14,850 nucleotides of DNA. It comes from Sergeia podlipaevii (Eukaryota > Euglenozoa > Kinetoplastea > Trypanosomatida > Trypanosomatidae). Shown piece by piece: positions 1 to 8,266 of this stretch; position 1 is the stretch's first letter; every line of letters starts with the position of its first letter. The notes beneath the pieces are model-generated. The model was not told the origin of the DNA. It was given only the letters and a program-made list of their open reading frames with translations, and ran no database searches. Position numbers and translations under genes: made by a program. The stretch lies in contig JASANZ010001777.1 in the NCBI GenBank assembly GCA_030849805.1, forward strand, positions 1 to 14,850, read 5' to 3'.

Positions 1-31
1 AAAAGGAGAGGGGGGGGGGGGGGGGGGGGGG
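1..31 (-). promoter_or_regulatory. Pyrimidine tract at the left edge, probably for the next gene's splice acceptor
   Basis: On the minus strand this edge reads 22 C followed by TCTCCTTTT (one base of G-to-A context aside, all pyrimidine) and runs off the window. In this window every gene start follows such a tract, so another minus-strand gene likely begins a short distance to the left. The gene itself is not visible. Confidence 0.4.
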
Positions 32-104
32 CGCGAGTAAGGGCAGCAGCGCTACTGTCTACCAAGTACCCCGTTTGTTGGCAGGCAAGGGTGGAGACAT
101 AGAT

Positions 105-139
105 ACATACATACACACGCACACACACACACATACACA
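105..139. repeat. CA-rich microsatellite
   Basis: Imperfect CATA/CA repeats pass into a nearly pure CA run (119-133). This lies in the spacer beyond the capping enzyme. No function is visible. Confidence 0.85.
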
Positions 140-651
140 AAATAGAGGCAAAGAGGCATCTGTGCCACATAAAGACATGAATTCTCCCCCCTCCCTCCAA
201 CAAAAGAAAGATATCCACAAGTCCTCTCCTCTAACCTCCTCACCCTCTACTACATACCATGGTCCTCCAAGCGCATGCACATCCCATAGGTATTTCCCCT
301 CCCCTTCCCTTTAATTTTCAACAGTGCTCTCCTCTTCGATATAAATCACGACAGAGCAGATAAAAAGAGAATTTTCTTTTTTAATAAAAAAAGAGAAAGG
401 GCTACGAGACACATGTGGGCCCCCTCATGAAGGCACAACAACCACCACCCCCCTGTCCCCCTAAATAGACGAAACTGAAGCATTCATCAACAGAACAACA
501 ATAAAAGAGAACACAAGTGGTGATGTGGGAGGGGAAACATTACACTTTTGAAGAAAAAAAAAAGAGGAGATAAAGAACAACATCAACAACAAGAAAAAAA
601 ATGTGCGATAGAAACAAAAATATATCTAAGTAAAAAAAAATTATATAAAAG

Positions 652-654
<3 letters not shown>

Positions 655-682
<28 letters not shown>

Positions 683-683
683 N
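655..683. repeat. (AT)14 microsatellite ending at an N
   Basis: Alternating AT from 655 to 682 is followed by a single N at 683 and then an A run. The N probably marks a place where assembly could not pass the repeat, so the true repeat length is unknown. Confidence 0.9.
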
Positions 684-1240
684 AAAAAAGGAAACTAGTA
701 TATGCATCTCAGCATCACAAGGGGGAGGGGGAGCGAATAAAAAAAAAATTAGGTATTTTTCTCTCTCCCATTTTCAAATAATAGCATACGACTTAAGAGA
801 AGAAAACAGAAAAGACGTTTCAATACAACACTTTTTGAAGCCAACACCAATACAGATACGCACCAACAGGGGAAACAACACAAAATAGTAGGAGAAAAAA
901 GAAGGAAAAGACGTGACAACCAAAGTCTGTTGGAGCACCAACTCTCTTTCTCGTAAAGAAAACGAAAACACACTATAAAACCTCTGCACGGAAGAAAAGA
1001 AAAATAGACAAAATGAGGGAAACCCCCCTCCTCCCCTCCGTCCTCCCTGGGCTCGCAAGACACTTGGAAAACACCAAAAAAAAGTCAGCTTCCTCTTCAA
1101 CGAAAAGTCCACCATATCACAATAACTCGCGATGCAACCCTCACAATAATAATAGAAAAAGCAATATATGAAAAGAAAAAAAAGACGAATACTGACAAAA
1201 AAAAGGGGGAAAAAGAAAAGTATTGAATTTCCTTCGTTTA

Positions 1241-4200
1241 CTACTGCTGAGCGCACATGCCGCCCTTCTTCTCTGGAGGAGCGGGAGTAGGCTTGCTATT
1301 GTTGTTCTTCCCCTCAGTCTTAGCGGCTGTGGCCGTAGAAGCAGCGGCTTCAGGGACAGCAGTGAGAGGAGAAACTACATTGGGAGTAGTACTACTCTTC
1401 GCTTCAGCAGGGCCGCCGGTGCTATTTTCCGGCCCCACAGAAGTAGCAGGTGGGGTCGACATGGAAACCTCCTTGGTTGTCTCAGTGGTGGCATCACCTG
1501 TGTCAGCTGAGACCGTGGTCTCCTTCTTCTTGCCACGCCCACGCTGCGGCTTTGTCTCCTTCATCTCATCTGCCGTGGCGGTAGCCGCATTACCTTCCGC
1601 TGGTGGCGTCTTCTTCTTGCGGTCGTTCTTCTGCTTGCTGCTGGAAGTTTGCTGCTGCTGGCGTGCCTCTTGTTTGCCAGTATCCTCCTCCTTGTGTGTT
1701 TCCTCGTGATCTTCCTCGGCTTCAGGACTTGCCTTTCTCCCCACATTGGAGGTCTTGGCGCAGCCGTTGCAGATGAACTCACGCTTCTCCTTGTCGGCTT
1801 GCTGGCGCTGGCGCTTGCCCTCCTTAAAACGCCCGCACACGTCGCAAAACGCCCAGCCGGTGCGTTCCCAGCACGCAAGACAGTAGTTGCGGCGGTCGCG
1901 CTTGTCTACACGCATTTCATCGGCCAGTTTGCGCTTGTGGCACTGGGCACAGGTCTGCGTGCCCTGGCCCTTGGCACGCCCCTCCGTCATAGCGGCAGTA
2001 CCATCCTCTTTTAGTGCCTCCGCACGCCTATTCGCCTTGACTGCTGAGGCCGGTGCTGCTGCTGATGTGGCCGTGCTAGTTGCATGTAGCTCCGCGACAG
2101 CAGCGGCGCTGCTGTTTTCTTCCCGCACTACGTGCAGAGAAGGCACAATGCTGGCCAGCAGCTGAATCCCTGAGGGAGCAGCCGCACTTGTTGGAGCCGC
2201 GGTGGCAGCTGCACAGGATGATGATGATGGTAGGGGCGGCGGCGGCGGTGGCGGGGGGAGAGACGCAGCCGCAGCAGCGGGAAGTGGGGCAGCTGAAGAG
2301 AACTGGGCAGTCGCGGTGCTGCGCTGCATGGCCGCGCTAGGAAACATGGCCGCAACGCTACCAGTGGCGACGCCATAGGACGGCGGTGGGACGTCAGGCA
2401 CCGACAGTGGTGGCGGTGGTGGCGGTGGTGGGAGAAGAGTTGCCGGTGGTGTCATGCCATTGTCCGCGCTGCCACCCACGCTTGGGTCCTTGGGGATCTC
2501 CACAGTCACAAAGTGCTCTGCAATGAGCCACGAGACCAGCTTCGCCCTTGGCACGATGCAGGAGCTAAGCAGGTCGTCGACCTCCAACTTGTAGGCAGGC
2601 CTCAGCAGATCATAGCGAATACGGAGGAACATCCAGTTATTCGGGATGTCGTCGCGCAGACTGCACGTCACGATGCAGCCTTCCACGACGTCAGGGTGGC
2701 GAACGCCGACAGTGGCGTTCTCGTACTGAACGTACTTCTTCTCCATCTTATCATAGCACTCCAAGGCGTAAGTACGCAGGGGGAGGTCGTGGTGAGGGTC
2801 GAGGCTGCTGCGTCTGAGCTGCTGGGCAGCGATGACGGCTTCCTGCGCCACCACATTGGCTTCCCGGGTGGCTTCTGGCTGCAGAGAGCCCACGCGGAAA
2901 TCCACCGTAATGCAGGGAGGCGGGCGCCAAATAAAGATGTGATCAGAGCGGTGAATGAGATTGATAGGCTGGAAGACAAGACCGTCGCTGGGGTACTCCT
3001 CCGAGTCCAGAAGCTCTGTTATCTTGTCAAACTTGTGTGTGGCGTGGTGGACAATCACGCATTCCGTCTCTGGTGGGAAGAAGGCCTGCTCCTCGGCGCA
3101 TAGGTGAGACTTCAGGCATGACTGGCGCTCCGTCCAGTCCATGCGGATAAGAATGTTGTGTGCTGGTGCACTCGTTTCACTCCAGAAGTGGGCATCAAAG
3201 ACCAGAAACTTTTCCTTCTGTCGGTCCCGCGTGAGGCGCACAAGATCACCTTCGAGGAGGAAGGAGGCGATGTTGTCCAACTTGCCGCCGAGCCAGGCGC
3301 GCTGCGGCATCCGCAAGACAGCACGCATGTGCGAAGGGATAAGAAACAAGTGGCTATTGTAATAGAGAACAAGAAAGCGGTTGCCATCGACCTTCCTACG
3401 CACCCCGTAGCGGCTCTTGAGAGCGCCGATGCGGTTCTTGTCTGTCATCTCCCTGGCAGAGAAGGGCATGTAGTCCGTGGTGCCAGGAAAATGGAACCCA
3501 CGCGTGCTGACACAGCTAAACAGGTGCGTCATCACATTATAGTACTCGTTATAGGCGTCCAGCATCGTGTTCGCTCGCGACGTATCGTAATGGTGGGTGA
3601 GGATACCGCGGCTTGGTGGTTGTGCACAGCACCCCAGCACCATGGTGCGCAGTGCCTCAATGACCTCCTCTTCAGACTTGGCGGCGTCGACGCTGCGGTA
3701 CATACTCGCCGCACGCGCGAGACCAGCGACACGAGCGTGGGTAACGCGGTGGTACTTAAGTTTCTCGCGCAACTCCTCGTCACCACCCATGCGCTTGATG
3801 AGCAGCTCGTCATCATCGGTTTCCATGCCAATAATGCCAACAAAGGGGATATCCTTTGACTTGAGAAGAGCGTTGAGATAGTAAATATCCTCAATACCCT
3901 TGCAATTCTTGTCAATCACAAGGCCCTTGATGTTGCGCTTCTCCCTCTGCTGCTCCATGAGCTCCTCGAGTCGCTTATTCAGTGCGTCAAACACCTCCTT
4001 CGTTGTCTCCCACACGGTGCGCTTGGTCGGGGCCTCAGGAAGCGCATCAGCTCCAGAGAAGAAGGACCACCCCATGTTGTCGGTCTGCAGACTGTCCACA
4101 AGCTTGCGGCCCATGCTAGTCTTCCCCACAGCAGGAATGCCAGCAAGTAGCACGCAGGAAAACTTGGGGGGCTCCTTTGAATAGCGGGCGGCGAGAGAGG

Positions 4201-5331
4201 CATTACCCACGCTCACACGTACCGGCGCACTGGGCGTCCCACTGATTGGGTGTACAACGCCGATACCACTGTCAAGAGCAGTGCTGTTGGGATCGAGAGA
4301 GCGTGCCTTGGGTGTCGTGCGGCTTGCAATGGGAAGCGCAGGAGCTGAATTGGAGATGCTCATTGAACCAGATGCATTCATGAGAGCGTTGGGAGCTCCA
4401 AAGCTGTGGCCACTAACACTAGCGAAAGACAAGCTAGCCTGCATGGGCGGCTGATGTTGTGGTTGTTTTTGAAACGGCGGTGGCAGTAGTGGCTGCTGCT
4501 GCTGCTGCTGAATGGGGGGAGGAGGCGGTGGCGGAGGGAAGAAAGGCATGCCTTGCCCTGGCATGGGCATTGGGAAGGGCATCATCCCCGGCACGGGTGC
4601 ACCGCCGGACATTGGAGCGCCTTGCATGTGACCCATGCTCATCATCATTGGCGCTCCGCCCGGTCCAGGAACCATTTGTGACGCGAACATACCAGGTGGA
4701 GGCGGCGGCATCATGCCAAATCCCTGAGGCGGAACAAACTGCGGCGGCGGCGGCGGCTGACGCTGTTGTTGGTGATACTGATGTTGGTGCTGTTGTGGTT
4801 GTGGTTGTTGTTGCCTTTGAACTGACGCTTTAAATTGCTGCTGCTGCGGCGGCGGCGGCGGCGGGGGTTGTGGGGACTGCTGGCTGTGTGTTGGAGCCAT
4901 GGGCGGCAGCGGCGGCGGCGGCGGCGGCGGCTGTTGCTGGTTGTGAATTGAGGCCTTGACTAGCTGTTGTTGTTGCTGCTGCTGATTCTGCTGCTGTTGG
5001 CGTGGCCCTTGATTTTGCTGTTGGTTCTGAGAGCGCGGCTGCTGCTGCTGCTGCAGGGCGGGGGGTACCTGCATTATTTGTGGTGGCGGCGGCGGCATCA
5101 AATGCATCCCAGCGGGTGCCTGGGGCATTCCCATCCCTTGGGGTGGGGGTGGAGGTGGCATGAACTGTGGCCCATGCGGTGATGTTGCCGGCATGCCTGC
5201 GAACATTTGTGGATTAAGGCCCATAGGGGACATCATCCCTGGCATAATAGAGGGCATACCCATGGCTCCCATCAGCGGGGGCATAGACATTGATATAGGC
5301 ATGGGCATAGGTTGAGGAACAAAGGATGGCG

Positions 5332-5362
<31 letters not shown>

Positions 5363-5683
5363 ATAGTTGCGCTTGCCTGAGTCATTGTTGGTGTTGCTAT
5401 AATTTTTGTTATTGTTGTAATGTCCCCCAGCTGTGTTGGCGTTCACTGTCTTGCTGCTAGCATTGTTGCTGGTGCTGCTGCTGATCTTCATGGGCACGGG
5501 AGCTGCCGGATTTTGTGCCGCCGCCACCGCAGCACCAATCTTTGTGGCATCCGTTATCTGTGGGGTAAAGGACTTGGCATTTACGTTGAGTCTCGTCTCC
5601 TTCGTCGCTACCTGGGAAGTGGCGGTAGGGTCCACTATCTTTTCGGAAACATCACGTTGAGCTTTTTCAGTGGTAGATGACAT
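1241..5683 (-). CDS. CE1: CE1-like mRNA capping (recapping) enzyme: 5'-RNA-kinase-like P-loop domain plus guanylyltransferase, with very large low-complexity extensions and a C-terminal zinc-binding module
   Basis: The protein is 1,480 residues from the ATG at 5683 and ends in TAG. The reading frame stays open upstream to 5782, but that codon is TTG and the extra residues translate a pyrimidine tract, so I start at 5683. Residues 1-505 are low complexity: Asn-rich about 75-105, Q9 at 108-116, then Pro/Gln/Met-rich to about 415. Residues 506-690 hold a P-loop (GIPAVGKT, 515-522) and a VIDKN stretch at 589-593 resembling the D(K/R)N motif of tRNA-ligase-type RNA kinases. Residues 700-925 are a covalent nucleotidyltransferase: FPG at 732, motif I K764-x-D-G-x-R769, LEGDLV (motif III), FLVFDAHFW (IIIa), SDGLVF (IV), IFIWRPP (V). 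An OB-type region follows, with a motif VI-like W1017...R1021-I-R-Y-D1025. Four CxxC pairs lie at 1245-1308. From established knowledge, T. brucei CE1 has the same kinase-transferase order and recaps decapped RNA in the cytosol. The core is strong; the roles of the extensions are unknown. Confidence 0.88.
1760..1951 (-). other. Four-CxxC zinc-binding module at the C-terminal side of the capping enzyme
   Basis: Residues 1245-1308 contain CxxC pairs at 1245/1248, 1268/1271, 1280/1283 and 1305/1308, separated by basic and aromatic residues. Eight cysteines so spaced can bind two zinc ions in a LIM-like or Stc1-like arrangement. It is the only cysteine-dense block in an otherwise low-complexity tail, so it is probably folded and functional. 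I cannot assign a family firmly, and its partner (RNA or protein) is unknown. Confidence 0.7.
4439..5482 (-). other. Asn/Gln/Pro/Met-rich low-complexity (prion-like) region of the capping enzyme
   Basis: This region encodes about residues 68-415 of the CE1-like protein. It alternates Asn stretches, polyglutamine runs (the longest is nine residues), polyproline runs of 5-8 residues and Met/Gly/Pro segments, with few charged residues and no visible fold. Many short Q and P runs are encoded by near-pure CAG/CAA and CCG/CCA codon repeats, so replication slippage is a plausible origin. Such composition is common in proteins that enter RNA granules; a granule role here is inference. Confidence 0.85.
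5336..5362 (-). repeat. Pure (CAG)9 trinucleotide repeat inside the capping-enzyme gene
   Basis: Nine uninterrupted CTG units on the plus strand are nine CAG codons on the coding strand and encode Q108-Q116. The repeat lies in the low-complexity N-terminal region and keeps frame. Its purity makes it a likely site of length variation between strains or haplotypes. Confidence 0.95.
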
Positions 5684-5687
5684 TTGA

Positions 5688-5734
5688 CTGATTGCAAAAA
5701 AAAAGGAAAAAAAGGAAGGAAAAGAAAAGGAGAA
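5688..5734 (-). promoter_or_regulatory. Candidate trans-splice acceptor of the capping-enzyme mRNA
   Basis: On the minus strand an uninterrupted pyrimidine tract (5734-5696) runs into GCAATCAG, with the AG at 5689-5688 and the ATG only four bases further on. It is the first AG after the tract. If used, the 5' UTR beyond the spliced leader would be four bases. A second pyrimidine tract near 5862-5880 could supply an alternative, longer leader. Confidence 0.55.
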
Positions 5735-6423
5735 TCTCTCTCTGCGTCTCTCACCGTATGCGTGAAGAGAGTGTGGAGCCAAGAGCGAGAGGAGAGGGGA
5801 GCACCGCTTCTATATGGCGAAACCGCGTTTTACTCTTGGCACAACTGGCGGAACTTCTTCAAAGAGAGAGAGAGAGAGGGATGTGAACAAATTTTTCTTT
5901 CTATACTTCCTTACAAGAAAGAAAACAGTAGGCAAATGGTCAGCAAGCACAACTACTACAAGTCACTTCCTTGAAAAAGAAAGAAAAAAAGAACGTCTGA
6001 TCTCTTCCTACAAAAAAAGATGAAAGTGGCAACACTCGTATACAAACACACGCACGCACACGCACGTCGTAAAATGCACTCCTGCTATATGAGTCTCTTC
6101 TTCCTATTTTTTTTTTCTCTGCTATATATGCTGTGTTGGTGCGTTAGGGAGAAGATGAATGAAAGTCACCCGTATACACTGTCCAGTATACAGTGAAAGG
6201 AAAAAAAAAATTGAGAGAAGAAGGGAAGGAGAGAAAGCCGGTAAATGTAAAAAAAAAGAAAAGAAAAGAAAAAAAAGGAAATAATTATATCCAGATAAGT
6301 GAAATAGTGTAGACTTAAGTAAACGGAAAAAAAAAAAAAATACGCGCTACTGCACACGTAAAATCTATATAGGCAAAAAGAAAAAAAGGAATGAAAAAAA
6401 AATGAACGGAGGCAGAAACGAAG

Positions 6424-6445
6424 ATATATATATATATATATATAT
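6424..6445. repeat. (AT)11 microsatellite
   Basis: Eleven uninterrupted AT units lie in the region between nicotinamidase and the capping enzyme, probably within the nicotinamidase 3' UTR. Confidence 0.9.
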
Positions 6446-6727
6446 TGACAGAATAGCAACAAAAAGAAAAGAAGCTGACATAGGGCGGCGTAAATAATCA
6501 GATGCCATTGCAACTGTTGTTATAATTTTTATTGTTTTGTTACCACTAATTTGGTATCCGGCCTCACTTTCCGTGCACATTTCGCTATATCTGGTTGATG
6601 GTGATATACTTGAATCGACACATAAGCGCCTTGCGAAGCAACGTTTGCCCCACCACGCAACCTTGCAAAACAACAAAAAAAAAATAGACAAAAAAAGTTA
6701 GCAACAAAAAGAAATCCGCCACTCAAC

Positions 6728-7318
6728 TTATTCAAGATCTACACTCAGAGAAAATTGCACTCCTTTCGCGCTGAGCTCTTCACGCCTGCGCGCGGCGACA
6801 CTGCTGTCTACAGCTGCGACCGCATCTGTGATAACCACCACCTGAAATCCTGCTTCTGCTGCGTCTAGAGCAGTAAAGAACACACAGTAGTCCTCCGCCA
6901 CCCCAACCACAATAAGGCGGCGCACGCCCATGTTAGTCAGCAGTCCAGCAAGGCCTGTTTCCCTTCCTCCTTCGTCCTTGAAGCCAGAGTAGCTATCTGC
7001 CTCTACCCGCATTCCTTTGCGAAGCACAGCAGAATAGCGGTCCGTCTGCAGCTCTCCATGCAGCTCTGCCCCCTTACTGCTCCACACGCAGTGAGGCGGC
7101 CATTGTCCTCCTTGCTTAATAAATGAACAGTGCCCTCTTGGGTGCCAGTCCTGTGTGGCGACCTGAGTCCTAAACACGTAGTGGGAGGAAATGCGATTGA
7201 TGACTGGGACTATCTGTTCAGCGCCTGGCACATAAAGTGCACCAGTAGAAGCAACAAAGTCGTTCTGCACATCGACAACGACCAGTGCATCCAAATCCTT
7301 GTTGATGGTCACAGGCAT
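6728..7318 (-). CDS. PNC1: Nicotinamidase (pyrazinamidase-type isochorismatase-fold hydrolase)
   Basis: This 196-residue protein hydrolyses nicotinamide to nicotinic acid and ammonia, feeding NAD+ salvage. All expected active-site residues are visible: catalytic D16 in DVQNDF, K101 in RKG and nucleophile C145 in AEDYCV; metal-binding D57 and H59 in TQDWHP and H76 in PPHCVW. The V140-A141 pair sits where the family has its cis-peptide bond. Length is typical for the compact family members. No C-terminal glycosomal (PTS1) signal is present, so a cytosolic location is likely. The ATG at 7318 fits the family N-terminus, where the first strand ends in the catalytic Asp around residue 10-16. Leishmania relies on this enzyme for NAD+ production (established knowledge). 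Nothing looks broken. Confidence 0.95.
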   Translation of the reverse strand: MPVTINKDLDALVVVDVQNDFVASTGALYVPGAEQIVPVINRISSHYVFRTQVATQDWHPRGHCSFIKQGGQWPPHCVWSSKGAELHGELQTDRYSAVLRKGMRVEADSYSGFKDEGGRETGLAGLLTNMGVRRLIVVGVAEDYCVFFTALDAAEAGFQVVVITDAVAAVDSSVAARRREELSAKGVQFSLSVDLE

Positions 7319-7319
7319 G

Positions 7320-7362
7320 CTAAAAAAGAAAAAAAAAGATAGAGGGGGGGGGGAGGAGGGGG
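7320..7362 (-). promoter_or_regulatory. Candidate trans-splice acceptor of the nicotinamidase mRNA
   Basis: On the minus strand, C/T sequence from 7362 to 7322 (a single A at 7340) ends directly in TTTTTTAG, with AG at 7321-7320 and only one base before the ATG. A second possibility is the T-run ending in TTTTGAG inside the 41-base repeat near 7390, which would give a leader of about 70 bases. Confidence 0.5.
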
Positions 7363-7378
7363 TATGAGAACACCCAGC

Positions 7379-7461
7379 CAGTATTGCTCAAAATTAAAAA
7401 AACTGCCTGTGGCCAATAGNCAGTATTGCTCAAAATTAAAAAAACTGCCTGTGGCCAATAG
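7379..7461. repeat. Exact 41-base direct repeat flanking a single N (probable assembly join)
   Basis: Bases 7379-7419 and 7421-7461 are identical over 41 positions and are separated only by the N at 7420. Two contig ends that overlap but were not merged would give exactly this picture, so the true genome probably carries one copy. The repeat lies in the nicotinamidase upstream region and does not touch a coding region. Confidence 0.9.
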
Positions 7462-8266
7462 ATAAAACAGAGGGGAGGGGGAGCGGAGGTAGCGCAACAA
7501 CCAAACACGACAAAAGACTGGTTTCTCTCTCTCTCCGCAAGCTGAGCTTCAACGCGCTACTAAGAATATGTATATATATATATTAAAAAATATAGAACAA
7601 TAAAAAGAGGGGAAAGTGCATGCATTTGTGTCAAAGGGGGTGCTTCTTAGTATCAAGAAAAAAGAAGGGGTAAATAAATCCGCGTTGTACTTGGATCCGT
7701 TCTGAAAGTGAACTATAGATAACTGTCTACTCAAAGACGTTTTCGTTTCTTTATTCGCGTAGATACACACACACACAGCAAAGCGCAAGCATAACTCCCT
7801 TCTATTGTATCAGTGCCACCACAAAGAGACGGAAATGGGCAAACTACACTGTAAGATACACAACGCACGCACATGTACACGTGCACGCCCAAGAGACCAC
7901 GTAATATATTATTTTTTTTAAAAAAAAAAAAAAAAAACGCTCTAAATACACAAAGGAAAAAAAAGGAAAATATGGCAGGACATCCTTCCTAGTTTCAACT
8001 TCATACGAATTGAACAACAACGAAATGGAAAAAAAAAAGCAGTAAATAGATATAAAACACTTGTGCAAATTTCAATACATACAAATATATATATATTAAT
8101 AAAATACCATGCAACTACGTGCACTGACCATCATAGTAAATGCACTCAACAACGGCACACACGCGGGGGAAAAAAAAAAAACGTCCTGCCCCTCCTTTTC
8201 TTTCTCTCTTTGACCATGACCCCCCATCCCACGTATTTTTCAAACTGCGCTGTCCCATTGTCTTCG

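Larger units (their letters stand above)
1..1240. other. Long repeat-rich region downstream of the capping enzyme
   Basis: About 1,240 bases after the capping-enzyme stop, presumably its 3' UTR and then the spacer to the next gene. It contains a G22 run (10-31), a CA-rich microsatellite (105-139), an (AT)14 run ending at an N (655-683) and many A/G runs. Open frames here translate homopolymers and microsatellites. I see no RNA gene or conserved coding frame. Confidence 0.7.
5684..6727. other. Intergenic region between nicotinamidase and capping enzyme
   Basis: About 1,040 bases without a convincing gene. It should contain the nicotinamidase 3' UTR (right end) and the capping-enzyme splice region (left end). 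It is rich in plus-strand A/G runs, with an (AT)11 run at 6424-6445, CA/CG-type repeats near 6045-6068 and a short duplicated TGTATACTG-like motif near 6174-6195. The more complex stretch 6490-6660 gives no stable homology-like reading frame and shows no tRNA box motifs. Confidence 0.7.
7319..8266. other. Intergenic region between the MFS transporter and nicotinamidase
   Basis: About 950 bases: the transporter 3' UTR on the right and the nicotinamidase splice region on the left. Contents are the N-flanking 41-base repeat, a T8/A18 block at 7912-7937, short (TA)n runs near 7570-7582 and 8085-8096, a short CA run near 7766-7777 and many A runs. I see no reading frame with coding character and no tRNA-like boxes. 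Confidence 0.7.

Noticed and set aside
749..1256. Minus-strand frames of 104 and 160 codons downstream of the capping enzyme
   Set aside because: They consist mainly of Phe/Leu/Ser from A/G-rich plus-strand spacer and have no domain; they lie in the probable 3' UTR.
1223..5680. Many plus-strand open frames opposite the capping enzyme
   Set aside because: They are antisense shadows of a GC-rich, repeat-rich coding region; their products are Leu/Val/Ala-rich mirror images of the Gln/Pro codons and lack acceptor signals on that strand.
5684..5782. N-terminal extension of the capping enzyme by 33 codons to 5782
   Set aside because: The codon at 5782 is TTG, not ATG, and the added residues (Phe/Ser-rich) are the translation of the polypyrimidine tract and acceptor.
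6480..6670. Possible tRNA or snoRNA in the more complex part of the spacer
   Set aside because: No B-box-like GGTTCRANNCC, no cloverleaf and no convincing C/D or H/AGA boxes in the expected arrangement.
6166..6735. Phe/Tyr-rich minus-strand frames between nicotinamidase and the capping enzyme
   Set aside because: They translate A runs and an AT repeat; they look like membrane proteins only because T-rich codons give Phe, Leu and Ile.
7309..7508. Minus-strand frames with an internal duplicated peptide
   Set aside because: The peptide repeat is the 41-base duplication around the N at 7420, most likely an assembly artefact.
7912..7937. T8/A18 block as a terminator-like hairpin
   Set aside because: Trypanosomatid polycistrons are not known to use such terminators between genes, and homopolymer blocks are common throughout these spacers.
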